A stretch of 64,000 nucleotides of DNA from the NCBI GenBank assembly GCA_030278955.1, contig JAOANR010000011.1, positions 44,627,417-44,691,416 on the forward strand. The letters run 5' to 3'. Shown here piece by piece: positions 20,950 through 31,302 of the stretch. Within the stretch, counting starts at the first letter, position 1. Every line of letters starts with the position of its first letter. A program made the position numbers and the translations under genes. Under the pieces are notes generated by a model. It did no database searches. It had not been told where the DNA came from and saw only the letters and a program-made list of their open reading frames with translations. This DNA comes from Hygrophila difformis. Lineage: Eukaryota; Streptophyta; Magnoliopsida; Lamiales; Acanthaceae.

Positions 20950-23900
20950 ATGGAAATTAACACAAGCCGGATGATTTCGTTGAACGGGATGAATTATCAC
21001 AAATGGCAGGGGAAGATGAAAGACCTTCTATTTGTAAAAAGTTTGCATCTACCTGTGTTTGCTACTTCGAAGCCAGAATCTAAATCAGATGAGGATTGGG
21101 CTTTTGAGCATCAACAAGTGTGTGGTTTTATTCGACAGTGGGTCGATGATAATGTGTTAAATTTGGTTGCTAATGAGACGCATGCTAAGACATTGTGGGA
21201 TAAGCTTGAAAAGCTTTATGCTTCAAAGACGGGGAATAATAAGTTATTCTTGCTGAAACAATTGATACAATTGAGGTATAAGGAAGATGTTCCTATCGCT
21301 GACCATGTGAATGAGTTCCAGGGGTTATTGGATCAATTGTCAAATGTTGGAGTGAAATTCGATGATGAGATTCTTGGATTATGGTTGCTGAATACTTTGC
21401 CTGATAAGTGGGAGACATTCAGGGTGTCACACACTAATTCTGCTCCTGATGGTGCAATGACTCTTGATTATGCCAAAAGTGGAATCATGAATGAGGAGAT
21501 GAGAAGAAAAACTCAAGGTTCATCATCTTCACAGAATGAGTTGTTCGTTGCAGAGAATAGGGGGAGACAGAAAACCAGAAATGTTGATAAGGGCAGACAA
21601 AGGAGCAAATCCAAATCTCGATATAAGAATGTTGAGTGTCACTACTGTCACAAGAAGGGTCATATCCAGAAATATTGCTTCAAGTGGAAGAATGATAACA
21701 GGAATGCTGGTGCAGGAAAGTCTGAGGATACCAGTCATGTTGCCACGACTACAAAAGATGATCTCGTTGTTGTCTTTGATGAAAATGCAGTGAATACAAT
21801 TTCCTCTGATGTTAGTTGGTTTGCTGATACAGGTGCTGCAGTCCATGTCACATCAAGAAGGGATTTCTTTTGTACTTACAATGCTGGTAAGTATGGTTCA
21901 TTAAGGATGGGAAATAATGGTATATCTGAAGTTGTGGGCACAGGTGATATTTGTTTGAAGATGGCCAATGGATCTATATTGCGATTGAAGGATGTCAGAC
22001 ATGCACCGGATATTCGTATGAATCTGATTTCTGTTGGGAGACTTGATAAAGATGGTTATGGAAATAATTTCTGTGATGGTATATGGAAACTGAATAAAGG
22101 ATCTCTTGTGGTTGCTAAAGGTAAAATACTGAGATCAAACTTATATTCGTTGCAAGCTTCAGTTTCCAGTGATGATGTGAACCTGGTGGAGAAGCAGAAT
22201 TCCCCTGAATTATGGCACAGACGGTTGAGTCACATAAGTGCTAAAGGCCTCGAAACTCTGGTGAGAAAAAATGCCATTTCTGGATTAAATAATGCAAATT
22301 TGGAGAAATGTGCACATTGTTTTGCAGGAAAGCAACACCGAGTTTCATTCAAGACTCACAAACCTCGACGAATGCAGAATTTACTGGACTTGGTGCATTC
22401 AGATGTCTTTGGTCCGTTGAAGGTACACTCATTTAGTGGTGCATCTTATTTTGTGACATTTATTGATGATCATTCCAGGAAGCTATGGGTCTATGTGTTG
22501 AGATCAAAGGATCAAGTACTTGATAAGTTCAAAGATTTCCATGCTCTAGTTGAAAGGCAAACTGGAAGAAAGTTGAAATGCATCCGTACTGATAATGGGG
22601 GAGAGTATCGTGGACCATTTGAGGATTATTGCAGGAAACAGGGGATTCGACATCAAAAGACACCTCCAAAGACACCTCAGTTGAATGGGTTAGCTGAGAG
22701 AATGAATCGAACATTATTGGAGAGAGTTCGATGTCTTCTGGCAGAGTCAAAACTTCCTAAGTCCTTCTGGGGTGAAGCTTTATTGACAGCTACACATGTG
22801 ATAAATTTGACTCCCACTGTTGCTCTTAATGGAGATGTTCCAGATGCAGTTTGGAAAGGTAAAAGTTCGTCATATGATCATTTACGAGTCTTTGGTTGCA
22901 AGGCATATGTTCATGTTCCAAAAGATGAGAGATCAAAGCTTGATGTGAAAAGCAAACCGTGCATCTTTTTGGGCTATGGTCAAGATGAGTTTGGCTATAG
23001 ATTGTATGATCCAGCTACAAAGAAGCTCTTAAGGAGTCGTGATGTTGTGTTCATGGAAAATCAGACAATTGAAGATTTGCAGAAATCTGACTCTCATGCT
23101 CAAGATGACTTTGTAGATGTTGAGCCAGTTCCTATAACACGATCGCCAGCTGGAGATGATACAGAAGAACAGGATATGCAACAAGATCAGACAGATGATG
23201 ATCATGGTGATGGTGCACAACACTCTATGGGTGGTGACAATGATGATTTTGATCATACTCAACAGGTTCCTCTCAGGAGATCTACAAGAGATAGACAACA
23301 GTCTACTAGATATTCACCTAGTGAATATGTCCTTTTGACTGATGAAGGAGAACCTGAATGCTTTGATGAAGCAATTGAGAGTGTGGATAAAGAGCATTGG
23401 TTGCATGCTATGAATGATGAGATGAAGTCTCTTTATGATAATGATACATTTGAGTTGGTGAAATTACCAAAAGGAAAAAGAGCCCTGAAAAATAAGTGGG
23501 TTTACAGGCTGAAGCAAGAACAAGGTTCTTTGACACCAAAGTATAAAGCAAGATTGGTGGTTAAAGGCTTCGAGCAGAGAAAAGGAATTGATTTTGATGA
23601 AATCTTTTCTCCAGTAGTTAAATTGTCTTCTATTCGATCTGTGTTAGCGATGGCTGCAAGTCTTGACTTGGAGATCGAACAAATGGATGTGAAGACAGCA
23701 TTTCTTCATGGTGATTTAGATGAAGATATCTATATGGAGCAACCTGAGGGATTTCAAGTGCAGGGCAAAGAAGATTATGTCTGCAAATTGAAAAAGAGCT
23801 TGTATGGTTTGAAACAAGCTCCTCGACAATGGTACAAGAAGTTTGAGTCAGTGATGCAACAGCATGGTTATCGAAAGCTCAATTCTGATCATTGTGTATT

Positions 23901-24915
23901 TGTGCAGAGGTATTCTGAAAATGATTTCATTATCTTACTGCTCTATGTTGACGACATGTTAATTGTTGGTCAGAGTATTTCAAGAATTAGGGAGCTGAAG
24001 CAAGAGTTGAGCAAGTGTTTTTCTATGAAAGATTTGGGAGCTGCAAATCAAATTCTTGGCATAAGAATTTTGAGGGATAGAAAAGTTGGTAAACTTTGGC
24101 TATCTCAGGAGAATTATATTCAGAAGGTGCTTCAAAGGTTTCATATGGAAAATGCTAAGCCTGTTAGTATTCCATTGGCAACACACATGAAATTGAGTGT
24201 TTCTCAATGTCCTTCAACTGAAGAAGAGAAGAAAGATATGGAAAATGTTCCTTATTCATCAGCAGTTGGAAGTTTGATGTATGCAATGGTATGTACAAGG
24301 CCTGATATAGCCCATGGTGTGAGCACTGTAAGTCGTTTTCTCTCAAATCCTGGAAGAGAACATTGGAAAGCTGTTAAGTGGATCTTGAGATATCTTCGTG
24401 GTACATCAGATTTGAAACTCTGTTTTGGAAGTGAAGATTTAGTTCTTCGTGGTTTCACTGATGCTGATATGGCGGGTGATATTGATACTCGCAAATCCAC
24501 TTCAGGTTATGTGATTGTCTTTGCAGGGGGAGCAATCTCTTGGCAGTCTAGAAGGCAGAAATGTGTTGCATTGTCAACAACTGAAGCTGAATTTATTGCA
24601 GCTACTGAAGCGTGCAAGGAGATGCTTTGGGTGAAGAAATTTCTCAACGAGCTTGGCTATGCTCAAGAGAGGTACGCCTTACTTTGTGACAATCAAAGTG
24701 CTATCCATCTTAGTAAACATCCTAGCTTTCATTCAAAGTCTAAACACATTGATACGAGATATCATTGGTTGCGTGACGTGTTGGATGAGAAGTCGATATA
24801 CCTTGAGAAGGTACATACAGATGATAATGGAGCTGATATGCTTACGAAATGTATACCGAGATGGAAATTTGAATTTTGTTGCTCACTTGTCGGGATGACA
24901 AGTTCCTCCACATAG
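20950..24915 (+). CDS. Copia Gag-Pol polyprotein, intact (1321 aa)
   Basis: One open frame encodes the whole Copia set. Gag is followed by a CCHC knuckle (CHYCHKKGHIQKYC, residue ~230), aspartic protease (ADTGAAVH, ~291), integrase with an HHCC region from ~420 and core acidic residues in HSDVFGP (~482), RTDNGGEY (~546) and NGLAERMNRT, reverse transcriptase with YVDD (~999), and RNase H with FTDADMAG (~1167) and TTEAEF (~1210). The order PR-INT-RT-RH is Copia; the sequence resembles the Tnt1/Tork group. I chose the ATG at 20950 because upstream sequence in the same frame is LTR and lacks an ATG. All catalytic motifs I can check are present, so mobility is plausible. The product acts in cytoplasmic virus-like particles and the nucleus. 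Confidence 0.96.
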   Translation: MEINTSRMISLNGMNYHKWQGKMKDLLFVKSLHLPVFATSKPESKSDEDWAFEHQQVCGFIRQWVDDNVLNLVANETHAKTLWDKLEKLYASKTGNNKLFLLKQLIQLRYKEDVPIADHVNEFQGLLDQLSNVGVKFDDEILGLWLLNTLPDKWETFRVSHTNSAPDGAMTLDYAKSGIMNEEMRRKTQGSSSSQNELFVAENRGRQKTRNVDKGRQRSKSKSRYKNVECHYCHKKGHIQKYCFKWKNDNRNAGAGKSEDTSHVATTTKDDLVVVFDENAVNTISSDVSWFADTGAAVHVTSRRDFFCTYNAGKYGSLRMGNNGISEVVGTGDICLKMANGSILRLKDVRHAPDIRMNLISVGRLDKDGYGNNFCDGIWKLNKGSLVVAKGKILRSNLYSLQASVSSDDVNLVEKQNSPELWHRRLSHISAKGLETLVRKNAISGLNNANLEKCAHCFAGKQHRVSFKTHKPRRMQNLLDLVHSDVFGPLKVHSFSGASYFVTFIDDHSRKLWVYVLRSKDQVLDKFKDFHALVERQTGRKLKCIRTDNGGEYRGPFEDYCRKQGIRHQKTPPKTPQLNGLAERMNRTLLERVRCLLAESKLPKSFWGEALLTATHVINLTPTVALNGDVPDAVWKGKSSSYDHLRVFGCKAYVHVPKDERSKLDVKSKPCIFLGYGQDEFGYRLYDPATKKLLRSRDVVFMENQTIEDLQKSDSHAQDDFVDVEPVPITRSPAGDDTEEQDMQQDQTDDDHGDGAQHSMGGDNDDFDHTQQVPLRRSTRDRQQSTRYSPSEYVLLTDEGEPECFDEAIESVDKEHWLHAMNDEMKSLYDNDTFELVKLPKGKRALKNKWVYRLKQEQGSLTPKYKARLVVKGFEQRKGIDFDEIFSPVVKLSSIRSVLAMAASLDLEIEQMDVKTAFLHGDLDEDIYMEQPEGFQVQGKEDYVCKLKKSLYGLKQAPRQWYKKFESVMQQHGYRKLNSDHCVFVQRYSENDFIILLLYVDDMLIVGQSISRIRELKQELSKCFSMKDLGAANQILGIRILRDRKVGKLWLSQENYIQKVLQRFHMENAKPVSIPLATHMKLSVSQCPSTEEEKKDMENVPYSSAVGSLMYAMVCTRPDIAHGVSTVSRFLSNPGREHWKAVKWILRYLRGTSDLKLCFGSEDLVLRGFTDADMAGDIDTRKSTSGYVIVFAGGAISWQSRRQKCVALSTTEAEFIAATEACKEMLWVKKFLNELGYAQERYALLCDNQSAIHLSKHPSFHSKSKHIDTRYHWLRDVLDEKSIYLEKVHTDDNGADMLTKCIPRWKFEFCCSLVGMTSSST

Positions 24916-24916
24916 T

Positions 24917-24933
24917 CGGGAGGAGGGGGAGAT
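24917..24933 (+). other. Polypurine tract of the Copia element
   Basis: The purine run GGGAGGAGGGGGAGA lies just before the 3' LTR and primes plus-strand synthesis. Confidence 0.9.
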
Positions 24934-24934
24934 T

Positions 24935-25589
24935 TGTTGGGTCCTCCCAACATGTCACATGTGTACCATTTGGTCAAATAATAATGCCTATAATTATAGC
25001 TCCCAATTGCTAAAGAAATATGAGGTGAGAAGCTGTCAACAACAATAATACATAACACACAACACAGCAGCCATAAAAGAAAACAGGAAGAAAAACGCAG
25101 CAACCAGGGGACTCCGTCCAGATTCTGATTTCCGGCCAATCGGCACACCAAACCTTGTCCGATCGGGTTGAAATTTTTACAGCAGGTGCGGGACATCTTG
25201 TTCTTGATTTTGTACGGTGGAAATCGAATTTCAACGGTTAGAAATTTTTGTATAATTTTCTGTTCGGAGCTGCAGTTTTTGAGTTCTTATTTTCCGATTT
25301 GGTGTTCTTGGTGGAGTTGAGATTGTGGTGACTTTGTGTTGTTGTAAGGCCACATCTTTTGTTGTGATTTGAGCAGACTTTGGTGTAATCTCCTTTGGTG
25401 ATAGTGGATTTGAGATAGGCTCAAGAGCCTCGTGGTTTTTACCTTTCGAATTGGAAGGGTTTTCCACGTAAATCCTTGTGTTCATTGTTTGCTTATTTTT
25501 GTTAATGTTCCTGCGAAATTCTAACAACTTGGGAATTGTTTGTCCGCTGCAAATTTTGAACTTGTGAAGTGTTTGGAGAATTCCCAACA
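24935..25589 (+). repeat. 3' LTR of the Copia element in LYK
   Basis: It has the same length as the 5' LTR and differs at one base by my alignment. It is followed at once by the duplicated CGCAG. Confidence 0.97.
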
Positions 25590-25926
25590 CGCAGGAACAG
25601 TTGACTGGGACGAGCACCATTCGGTTGGTTTCGAATGTGGAATTTTCGGGGACGGAGTTGAGTTTGGACAGTTCTGTTGTCGTCGCGGACATTAAGGAGG
25701 AAATGGCGGCGACGGAGGCGTACGGTGGCTGTGCCCGGAAAGTGAGGTACGACAGGCAGCCGCGGCGGAGGCCGTTGCAGGTGTAGCCGAGGCCGGAGGT
25801 GGAATTGTGGGCGTTGTCGCAGTCCGACGTGTCTTCTCCGACGTAAGGCTGCTGGGCAAGAATTGGGGGAAAATATGATAGAATGAGGATTGAAATTGCA
25901 AGGAATGTGCATCTGTGAGGAATCAT
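25590..25926 (-). pseudogene. LYK4/LYK5-like gene: 5' portion (signal peptide and start of LysM ectodomain)
   Basis: The ATG at 25924-25926 starts a signal peptide of about 24 residues (hydrophobic FLAISILILSYFPPI, then AQQ), followed by the mature N-terminus with YTCNGL and the first LysM region. Coding continues to NCSC at about residue 112, where the Copia LTR begins. Read-through would add 71 LTR-encoded codons and then stop, giving a truncated secreted ectodomain fragment of 183 residues if the mRNA were stable. This is the reason the open frame appears to run to 25231. Confidence 0.93.
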
Positions 25927-26002
25927 TTTTTGATTAGGGTTGAAAATTGAAATAATCTGCAGCGTTTGCTGAGGAAGATGGTCGTGGAGATTCTGAGGGT
26001 GG

Positions 26003-26010
26003 ATTTATAA
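26003..26010 (-). promoter_or_regulatory. Likely TATA box of the disrupted LYK gene
   Basis: TTATAAAT on the minus strand lies about 80 bp upstream of the ATG at 25926, a normal plant TATA position allowing for a short 5' UTR. Confidence 0.5.
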
Positions 26011-26035
26011 TACCACTACTCTATTTTAATGTGAA

Positions 26036-26255
26036 CTTTATGGAGTGATCTGTGCCGTTGATGGTTTTGAGGGCCAATTTGGATGGTGTTGATTTCTTTG
26101 GGGAGCCAATGGGTTATATTGGTCCATGAACAAATAGGAATATTTTTATGGATTGATCTAAGCCGTTGATGGTGGGGCAATTTAGAAGGTGTGGATTTGT
26201 TTGTTTGGGGAGTCAATGGAATATGTTGGTCCATGAACAAATGGGAATTGAAAGG
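26036..26255. repeat. Two ~110-bp tandem repeats in the upstream region of the LYK gene
   Basis: GCCGTTGATGG, GGGGAGYCAATGG and TTGGTCCATGAACAAATRGG occur in the same order in both copies (about 26041-26140 and 26150-26255). The pair lies 100-330 bp upstream of the LYK ATG, where regulatory sequence is expected. Confidence 0.8.
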
Positions 26256-26509
26256 AATATTTTTTGGATTATGGGGATCAAGTTTTTGGGTATTTTGTAT
26301 TAGTATGTTCAATTAAATATTCAATAATGTGATGGATGTTATGATATACTAATAACTGGAAGAGTTGAATTTCCGGAGATAATAATTGTACATGTATTTA
26401 GTAATGTACTAATGTTCTTCTCATTTAACACCAGAAAATTATTGGACAATAATTATAAAGAAAAAATGTTGACCAAATAAAAAAAGTAAGAGGGGCATAA
26501 GGTGACTAT

Positions 26510-26895
26510 GGGTCTGTTCTGCATGCAGCTTTTTGTAGTTTTTATAAGCTTTTGGTAGCTTTAGCTTTTATTTCAAAACAAAAGCCTCATTCTGTACACT
26601 GATTTTTGGAAGCTTTTGACAGCTTTTGGAAGTTTCTTTTTAGAAGCTACTTCTTGTAGCGTTAAAAACAAGCTATCAAGCTTATTTATGTCCAAATACA
26701 ATTTTAACCCAATAACCAACCCACTACCCAATAGGCCAATAGTCTACATAAATATTTGTCATTTTATGTCATTTCATACATTTTTTTACAGCTACAGCTA
26801 GTTGTACAGAACACTTAAATAGAACTGACAACTACAACTCCCACAGCTTCTACAGTTCCAGCTTGCAGCTACAGCTCTGCATACAGAACAGACCC
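26510..26895. mobile_element. MITE with GGGTCTGTTCTGCATGCAGC ends and TAT duplication
   Basis: The left end GGGTCTGTTCTGCATGCAG and right end CTGCATACAGAACAGACCC are inverted copies flanked by TAT (26507-26509 and 26896-26898). AGCTTTTGGAAGC-type motifs recur inside both arms. A 3-bp AT-rich duplication suggests a Harbinger-like mover. Confidence 0.82.
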
Positions 26896-26929
26896 TATAT
26901 CAAGGGATAAGTGACGTGGACAAGTGACG

Positions 26930-27212
26930 CTAGCTTTTGGAGTTTTTAGTAGCTTCTTTTTAGAAGCTACCTCTTGTAACATTCAAAATAAGCTAGCAAG
27001 CTTATTTATATCCAATTACAATTTTAACTCAATAACCAACCCACTACCCAATAGTCTACATAAATATTTGTTAATTTATGTCATTTTATAAATTTTATGA
27101 CAGTTACAGCTAGTTGTACTAAACACTTAAATAAAACTAACAGCCACAGCTCCCAACAGCTCCAGCCCGCAGTTACAGCTCACAGCTACAGTTTCGTGTG
27201 CAGAACAAACCC
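26930..27212. mobile_element. Second, 5'-truncated copy of the preceding MITE
   Basis: This segment aligns to the inner and right part of 26510-26895 (AGTAGCTTCTTTTTAGAAGC, AATAACCAACCCACTACCCA, CAGAACAAACCCT) with frequent substitutions. The GGGTCTGTTCTG left end is missing. Two related copies 35 bp apart suggest a local duplication or neighbouring insertions. Confidence 0.75.
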
Positions 27213-28627
27213 TGAAACAAGGAATTTAATTAGTCTTTTGGAACCACCTATACAGTATATGCAATACGGTTCCTGTACATGCTACTATGTTGCCAGCAGT
27301 TGCAGACAACGACGAAATGATGTCCACGCTATGAAAAATGATGTTAGCTCCATGAAAAATGATGTTGCTTATTTTATAATATTTATCATTTTTTCATGCG
27401 CACACATTATTTCACACAGTCATCATTTTTCATTGCTCTGACAATATTTTTCTATGCATATCAGTCATTCCATTTTTGTCGGTATGTGCTGTTGACAGCA
27501 CACAAACCACACCCCAGTATATGATATAGTATGATTTTGCAGCCACCATGCATAATGTTGAATGGATGGTGCTAACTGCTAAGTGCCAACTCAACCTAGT
27601 TTTAGTTGGAAAATAGTAGTAGTAGTATTATATGTATTCACTTGTTCTGGACTTCTGGTTCACCGGCCTACTACCAGTTAACATGTGATTTAATAATCAC
27701 ATGTTTTCTTATGCAATTTTGCGTTTTGGGGATGTACCTACTTCACTTTTTCCATATACGCTTAGCTTTGAAACTTTTCTTATTCCATGACTTGTGCTTT
27801 TTCTTGCCTCTTTGATTCCTATCCACTACGTTTAATTTAATTCTATTACGGTGCATGTGCCTTTACCTTAAGTCTGATAAAGGAAGTTATATATGTGATG
27901 CCATATTTTTGTGTGATGTCATAGATTAAATATGTGATGCCATTTATGTGATCATCACAAATTGAGGTCTCTCTCATCATGCCTGTATGTGCAGGCTATA
28001 TAGTTGCCTGTACGGTATCTCTGTTGATGTTAATTTACATATTAAGGTATGAATGATACTAGTAACATAGATCCACACGGTCAATTTGGTGCCTACCTTA
28101 CACTTTGTTCTTCCTCATTTTCCCAAGCAGTTCGTTGGGGGAAATTATTACCTCTCTATCTGTTTGTTTGTGCTTTTTGATTTTGACAATGTTCTTGTTT
28201 CTTTCTTGTTACTTCACCTAAAGCCATTGAATTACTATAACTATTCCTTACAGAATAATTTGACTATTTGAGACTCTTGTCCTGAGGCCCCTAGCAATGC
28301 ACAGATTACATTACATTGGTGATGGACTTGCGAAAATTCAACTCGGGCAAACAAGATGTCCTGGTGGGAGAAGAGAACTGAACTGAACCCAACTAAACTA
28401 GGCCTAAAGGAATTTTGACATTTTTTTTTCAAACATCAGAAAATTGAACCCCACAGGCCTCAGCCACTTAGACGTTATCCTTGTTCATAGTTTCAGCCAA
28501 TTATCCATACCAAAGTATCCAAAACCAACCAATCAGATGTGCATCAAACAAACCACCAGAACACAGCACGAGAATCCCACCCGATGCGCTTCACTTTCTG
28601 ATTCTGCAACATTCTTCCCTCCCTCCC
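27213..28627. other. Intergenic region and presumed promoter of TLP18.3
   Basis: No gene is recognised. GTGATGCCAT-type motifs repeat at about 27894-27945 and ATGAAAAATGATGTT twice at 27330-27366. The last few hundred bases should include the promoter and 5' UTR of the gene starting at 28628, but I see no unambiguous TATA box. Confidence 0.5.
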
Positions 28628-29834
28628 ATGGAGACCATTCTTGTTCCCCATTCCTTCTGCCGTCTTTCCAAGACGCCTCCATTCCCATCTCTCCACCCCA
28701 AGTCCGCTTTTGGGCTAAAACCCATTTGTTGCTCCCTCAGGAAACCGCCTGCACAATCGCTTCACAACAAGCCCACCAATTGGGTTTCTAATGTTCAACA
28801 GGGAATTGCGGCGCTCGCCATTTCTGTGGCGCTTAATTTTTCCCCAATTTTGATCGACTCCGCCTTCGCCTCAGAATTCGACGTTCTAAATGAAGGCCCT
28901 CCGAAAGAGTCGTATGTTTTTGATGATGCAGGCGTGCTTAGCCGTATAACTAGGTCGGATTTGAAAAGATTGCTCTCCGATTTGGAGTCCAGAAAGGGAT
29001 ATCGCATTAACGTCGTCACCGTCCGCAAGCTCACTGTGAGTCTTCTCTTTGTGTCGTGCATTCTGCAAAATTTGACAATAAAAGTGAAGTATTGTGTGTG
29101 CCATTGTGTAAAGTAAGGGACTTTGTAAAATTCTAGCGGAATTGAACAACTGATTAGTTAGTTAATCGATAAGGAAATGAATTATGCCAAGGGATGCACT
29201 TTCTGAATAGTTAATGTTTCTTGGCTGCAGAGCAAAGCTGATGCATTTGAGTATGCTGATCAAGTGCTGGAACGCTGGTATCCAACACTTGAGGAAGGCA
29301 ACAACAAAGGAATTGTTGTGCTTATTACCAGCCAGAAGGAAGGCGCAGTAACTGGCGGTCCTGACTTCATTAAAGCTGTTGGTGATTCTGTTCTTGATGC
29401 CACTGTATCAGAGAATCTTCCAGGTACCATCCCTTCCCCATTTTGATCCAATTTATTATCCTTTTTCTCAAGAAAATGTCTTTCAGGACACAGTTTTGTG
29501 ATGATTGTGAAAATGACAAGGGATATGTCATGCTTTCCATGATTGTATTTCCATGTCTAATTGTTATATTGGTTATGTAACTGCAGTCCTGGCGACGGAG
29601 GAAAAATACAATGAAGCGGTGTACAGTGCTGCGACACGCCTGGTGGCTGCCATAGATGGCCTGCCTGATCCTGGAGGTCCTCAGGCAAAGGATAACAAAA
29701 GAGAGTCTAATTTCAAAACCCGGGAGGAGACGGACGAGAAGAGGGGACAGTTCACTCTTGTTGTCGGAGGTTTGTTAGTGATAGCTTTTGTTGTTCCCAT
29801 GGCACAATACTATGCATATGTCTCCAAAAAATGA
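28628..29834 (+). CDS. TLP18.3: Thylakoid lumen 18.3-kDa-type TPM-domain protein, three exons
   Basis: The protein belongs to the TPM-domain (UPF0603) family. Arabidopsis TLP18.3 (At1g54780) is a thylakoid lumen protein with phosphatase activity that supports photosystem II repair and dimer turnover in high light. Exons are 28628-29035, 29231-29423 and 29587-29834, with GT..AG introns (both acceptors CTGCAG), giving 849 nt or 282 aa, close to the family's ~285 aa. The N-terminus is rich in Ser, Pro and basic residues (chloroplast transit), followed by a hydrophobic lumenal-targeting stretch near residues 58-77 and SAFAS. The TPM domain starts at SYVFDDAGVLSR, and a C-terminal membrane helix (LVVGGLLVIAFVVPMAQYYA) lies near the end. 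All junctions keep frame, and it looks intact. It sits between the two LYK genes on the opposite strand. Confidence 0.94.
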
Positions 29835-30578
29835 TGTATTCCACATTTCCTTGTTGAGGAGTATTCACTTCCCACTTGAGTTAATGGTGTCACAAATGTT
29901 CTGTTTGTGTTCATATGTAAATTCATATTTCGAAAGCAATAAATCAGCATATTTGAAATCGGTGTTATTCAATTGTTCCCCATCTTGTTCTTTACTTTTT
30001 TGCTTTTCTGTGTGTAGCTTAGTGTATAATCTCTTTATCATTTCGAGACATTACCAGAATAATGATTTAATTTCAAGGAGAAAATTGTATGACAGAACTC
30101 TTCTAACATGAATTAAGCAAATGTTTTTGTGAAAAAAACATTCAGTCATCAGTATCTTAGAATATCAGAGGTCATATTCATGAGGGGATTTGGTCGGTTA
30201 GGGTGCTAGAATCTCATTTGGTTCTACCTTGTTCATTTTTTGAATCATGTTATAGTCAACTTTGTGTAAATAGTATTATGTTCAATACATAAACGAATGT
30301 GTGTGGTCTCAAAGAATGATAAGTGTCTATAGAAGTTTTAGCTTTGGAAGAAGAGACGCTTTATCTGCAAACGGTAGATAAGTTAGGTTCCCTATCCGAA
30401 TAGAATGACATGAGTTCCATTCCAGTTCATGTAGTATGTGCCATCATTGCAACAGTTTCAAAGAGTAATTCTGTTAGATTTACCACAGTCAATCCTATAT
30501 TGTAGTATAAATTTTGTGGCTTACTTCCACTACTGGGCTGCTTCAGTCCTCTTCCTACATATGGATGTTAGAAATATA

Positions 30579-30620
<42 letters not shown>

Positions 30621-31302
30621 CTGGTTTTGCATTATTTGGATTTGTAGATACCTCTCTAAATGAAAAAGTTACACATGCTATCGAGTAATGCAGTGCTTAA
30701 TGCTTTGTGTGTACAGTGTATTTCTGCTTTTTTAAGGTGAATACTGTCTGTAACTTATTTGGATTGAGGCTATTTGTTTCGGAAGCATCCTTAGATCCTC
30801 ATGTAAATTTGAAATTTAGCTAGAAAGATGCTTCACGGCTTAGCCTGGGAGTCGCATTTTTTGTGTTTAGAGATATGATATCAAGAATGGAATGCTATGG
30901 GATTGGATTCGACCCTAAATATGTTGTTGATCTGCGACATTTGCATCTGGATATAGGCCTTGCAACTTTTTACAGACTGCATGAAGTTATTGGTTTGAAG
31001 TCTGGGAGCCTCAATTGTGAAAGGTAACATATTGGAGAGATCATCTTGGTTTGAACTTTGAAGGAACAGTTTTTTTCAGGTGCAATATTTTGATGTAAGT
31101 GTGATTGTTGTTTGGTTTTACTGCATTATTGATCTGACTTCTAGTAGATCGTTTTGGACATGAAATTGATTTTGATGCATCAAATAATGGCATGCCTTTA
31201 GAGAAGAAAAGTTATTGAAGTATAAATGAAAGAAATTCAGTGCATACGCTAGTACTAGAAACAAAAAGTGGAAGAGAAAAATACAAGCTCAAACTCTACA
31301 TC
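29835..31302. other. Convergent intergenic region between TLP18.3 and the intact LYK gene
   Basis: It holds both 3' UTRs; AATAAA at 29939 is a candidate polyadenylation signal for TLP18.3. A run of about 40 T lies at 30582-30620. I see no other gene. The stretch 30830-31030 has more even base composition but no convincing reading frame. Confidence 0.55.

Larger units (their letters stand above)
20261..25589 (+). mobile_element. Full-length young Ty1/Copia retrotransposon inserted in the LYK gene
   Basis: Both 655-bp LTRs (20261-20915 and 24935-25589) begin TGTTGGGTCC and end TTCCCAACA, and they differ at one position (GCTTGTTTTT against GCTTATTTTT). The host sequence CGCAG is duplicated at 20256-20260 and 25590-25594. 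It has a primer-binding site, a polypurine tract and one uninterrupted polyprotein frame, so it looks autonomous. It lies antisense to the host gene it splits. Confidence 0.97.

Noticed and set aside
20557..21000. 147-codon minus-strand frame in the Copia 5' LTR (and its twin in the 3' LTR)
   Set aside because: Present identically in both LTR copies and antisense to the element; no domain.
25231..25926. 231-codon reading as a complete host protein
   Set aside because: Residues after ~112 come from the Copia LTR; the true host gene continues at 20255.
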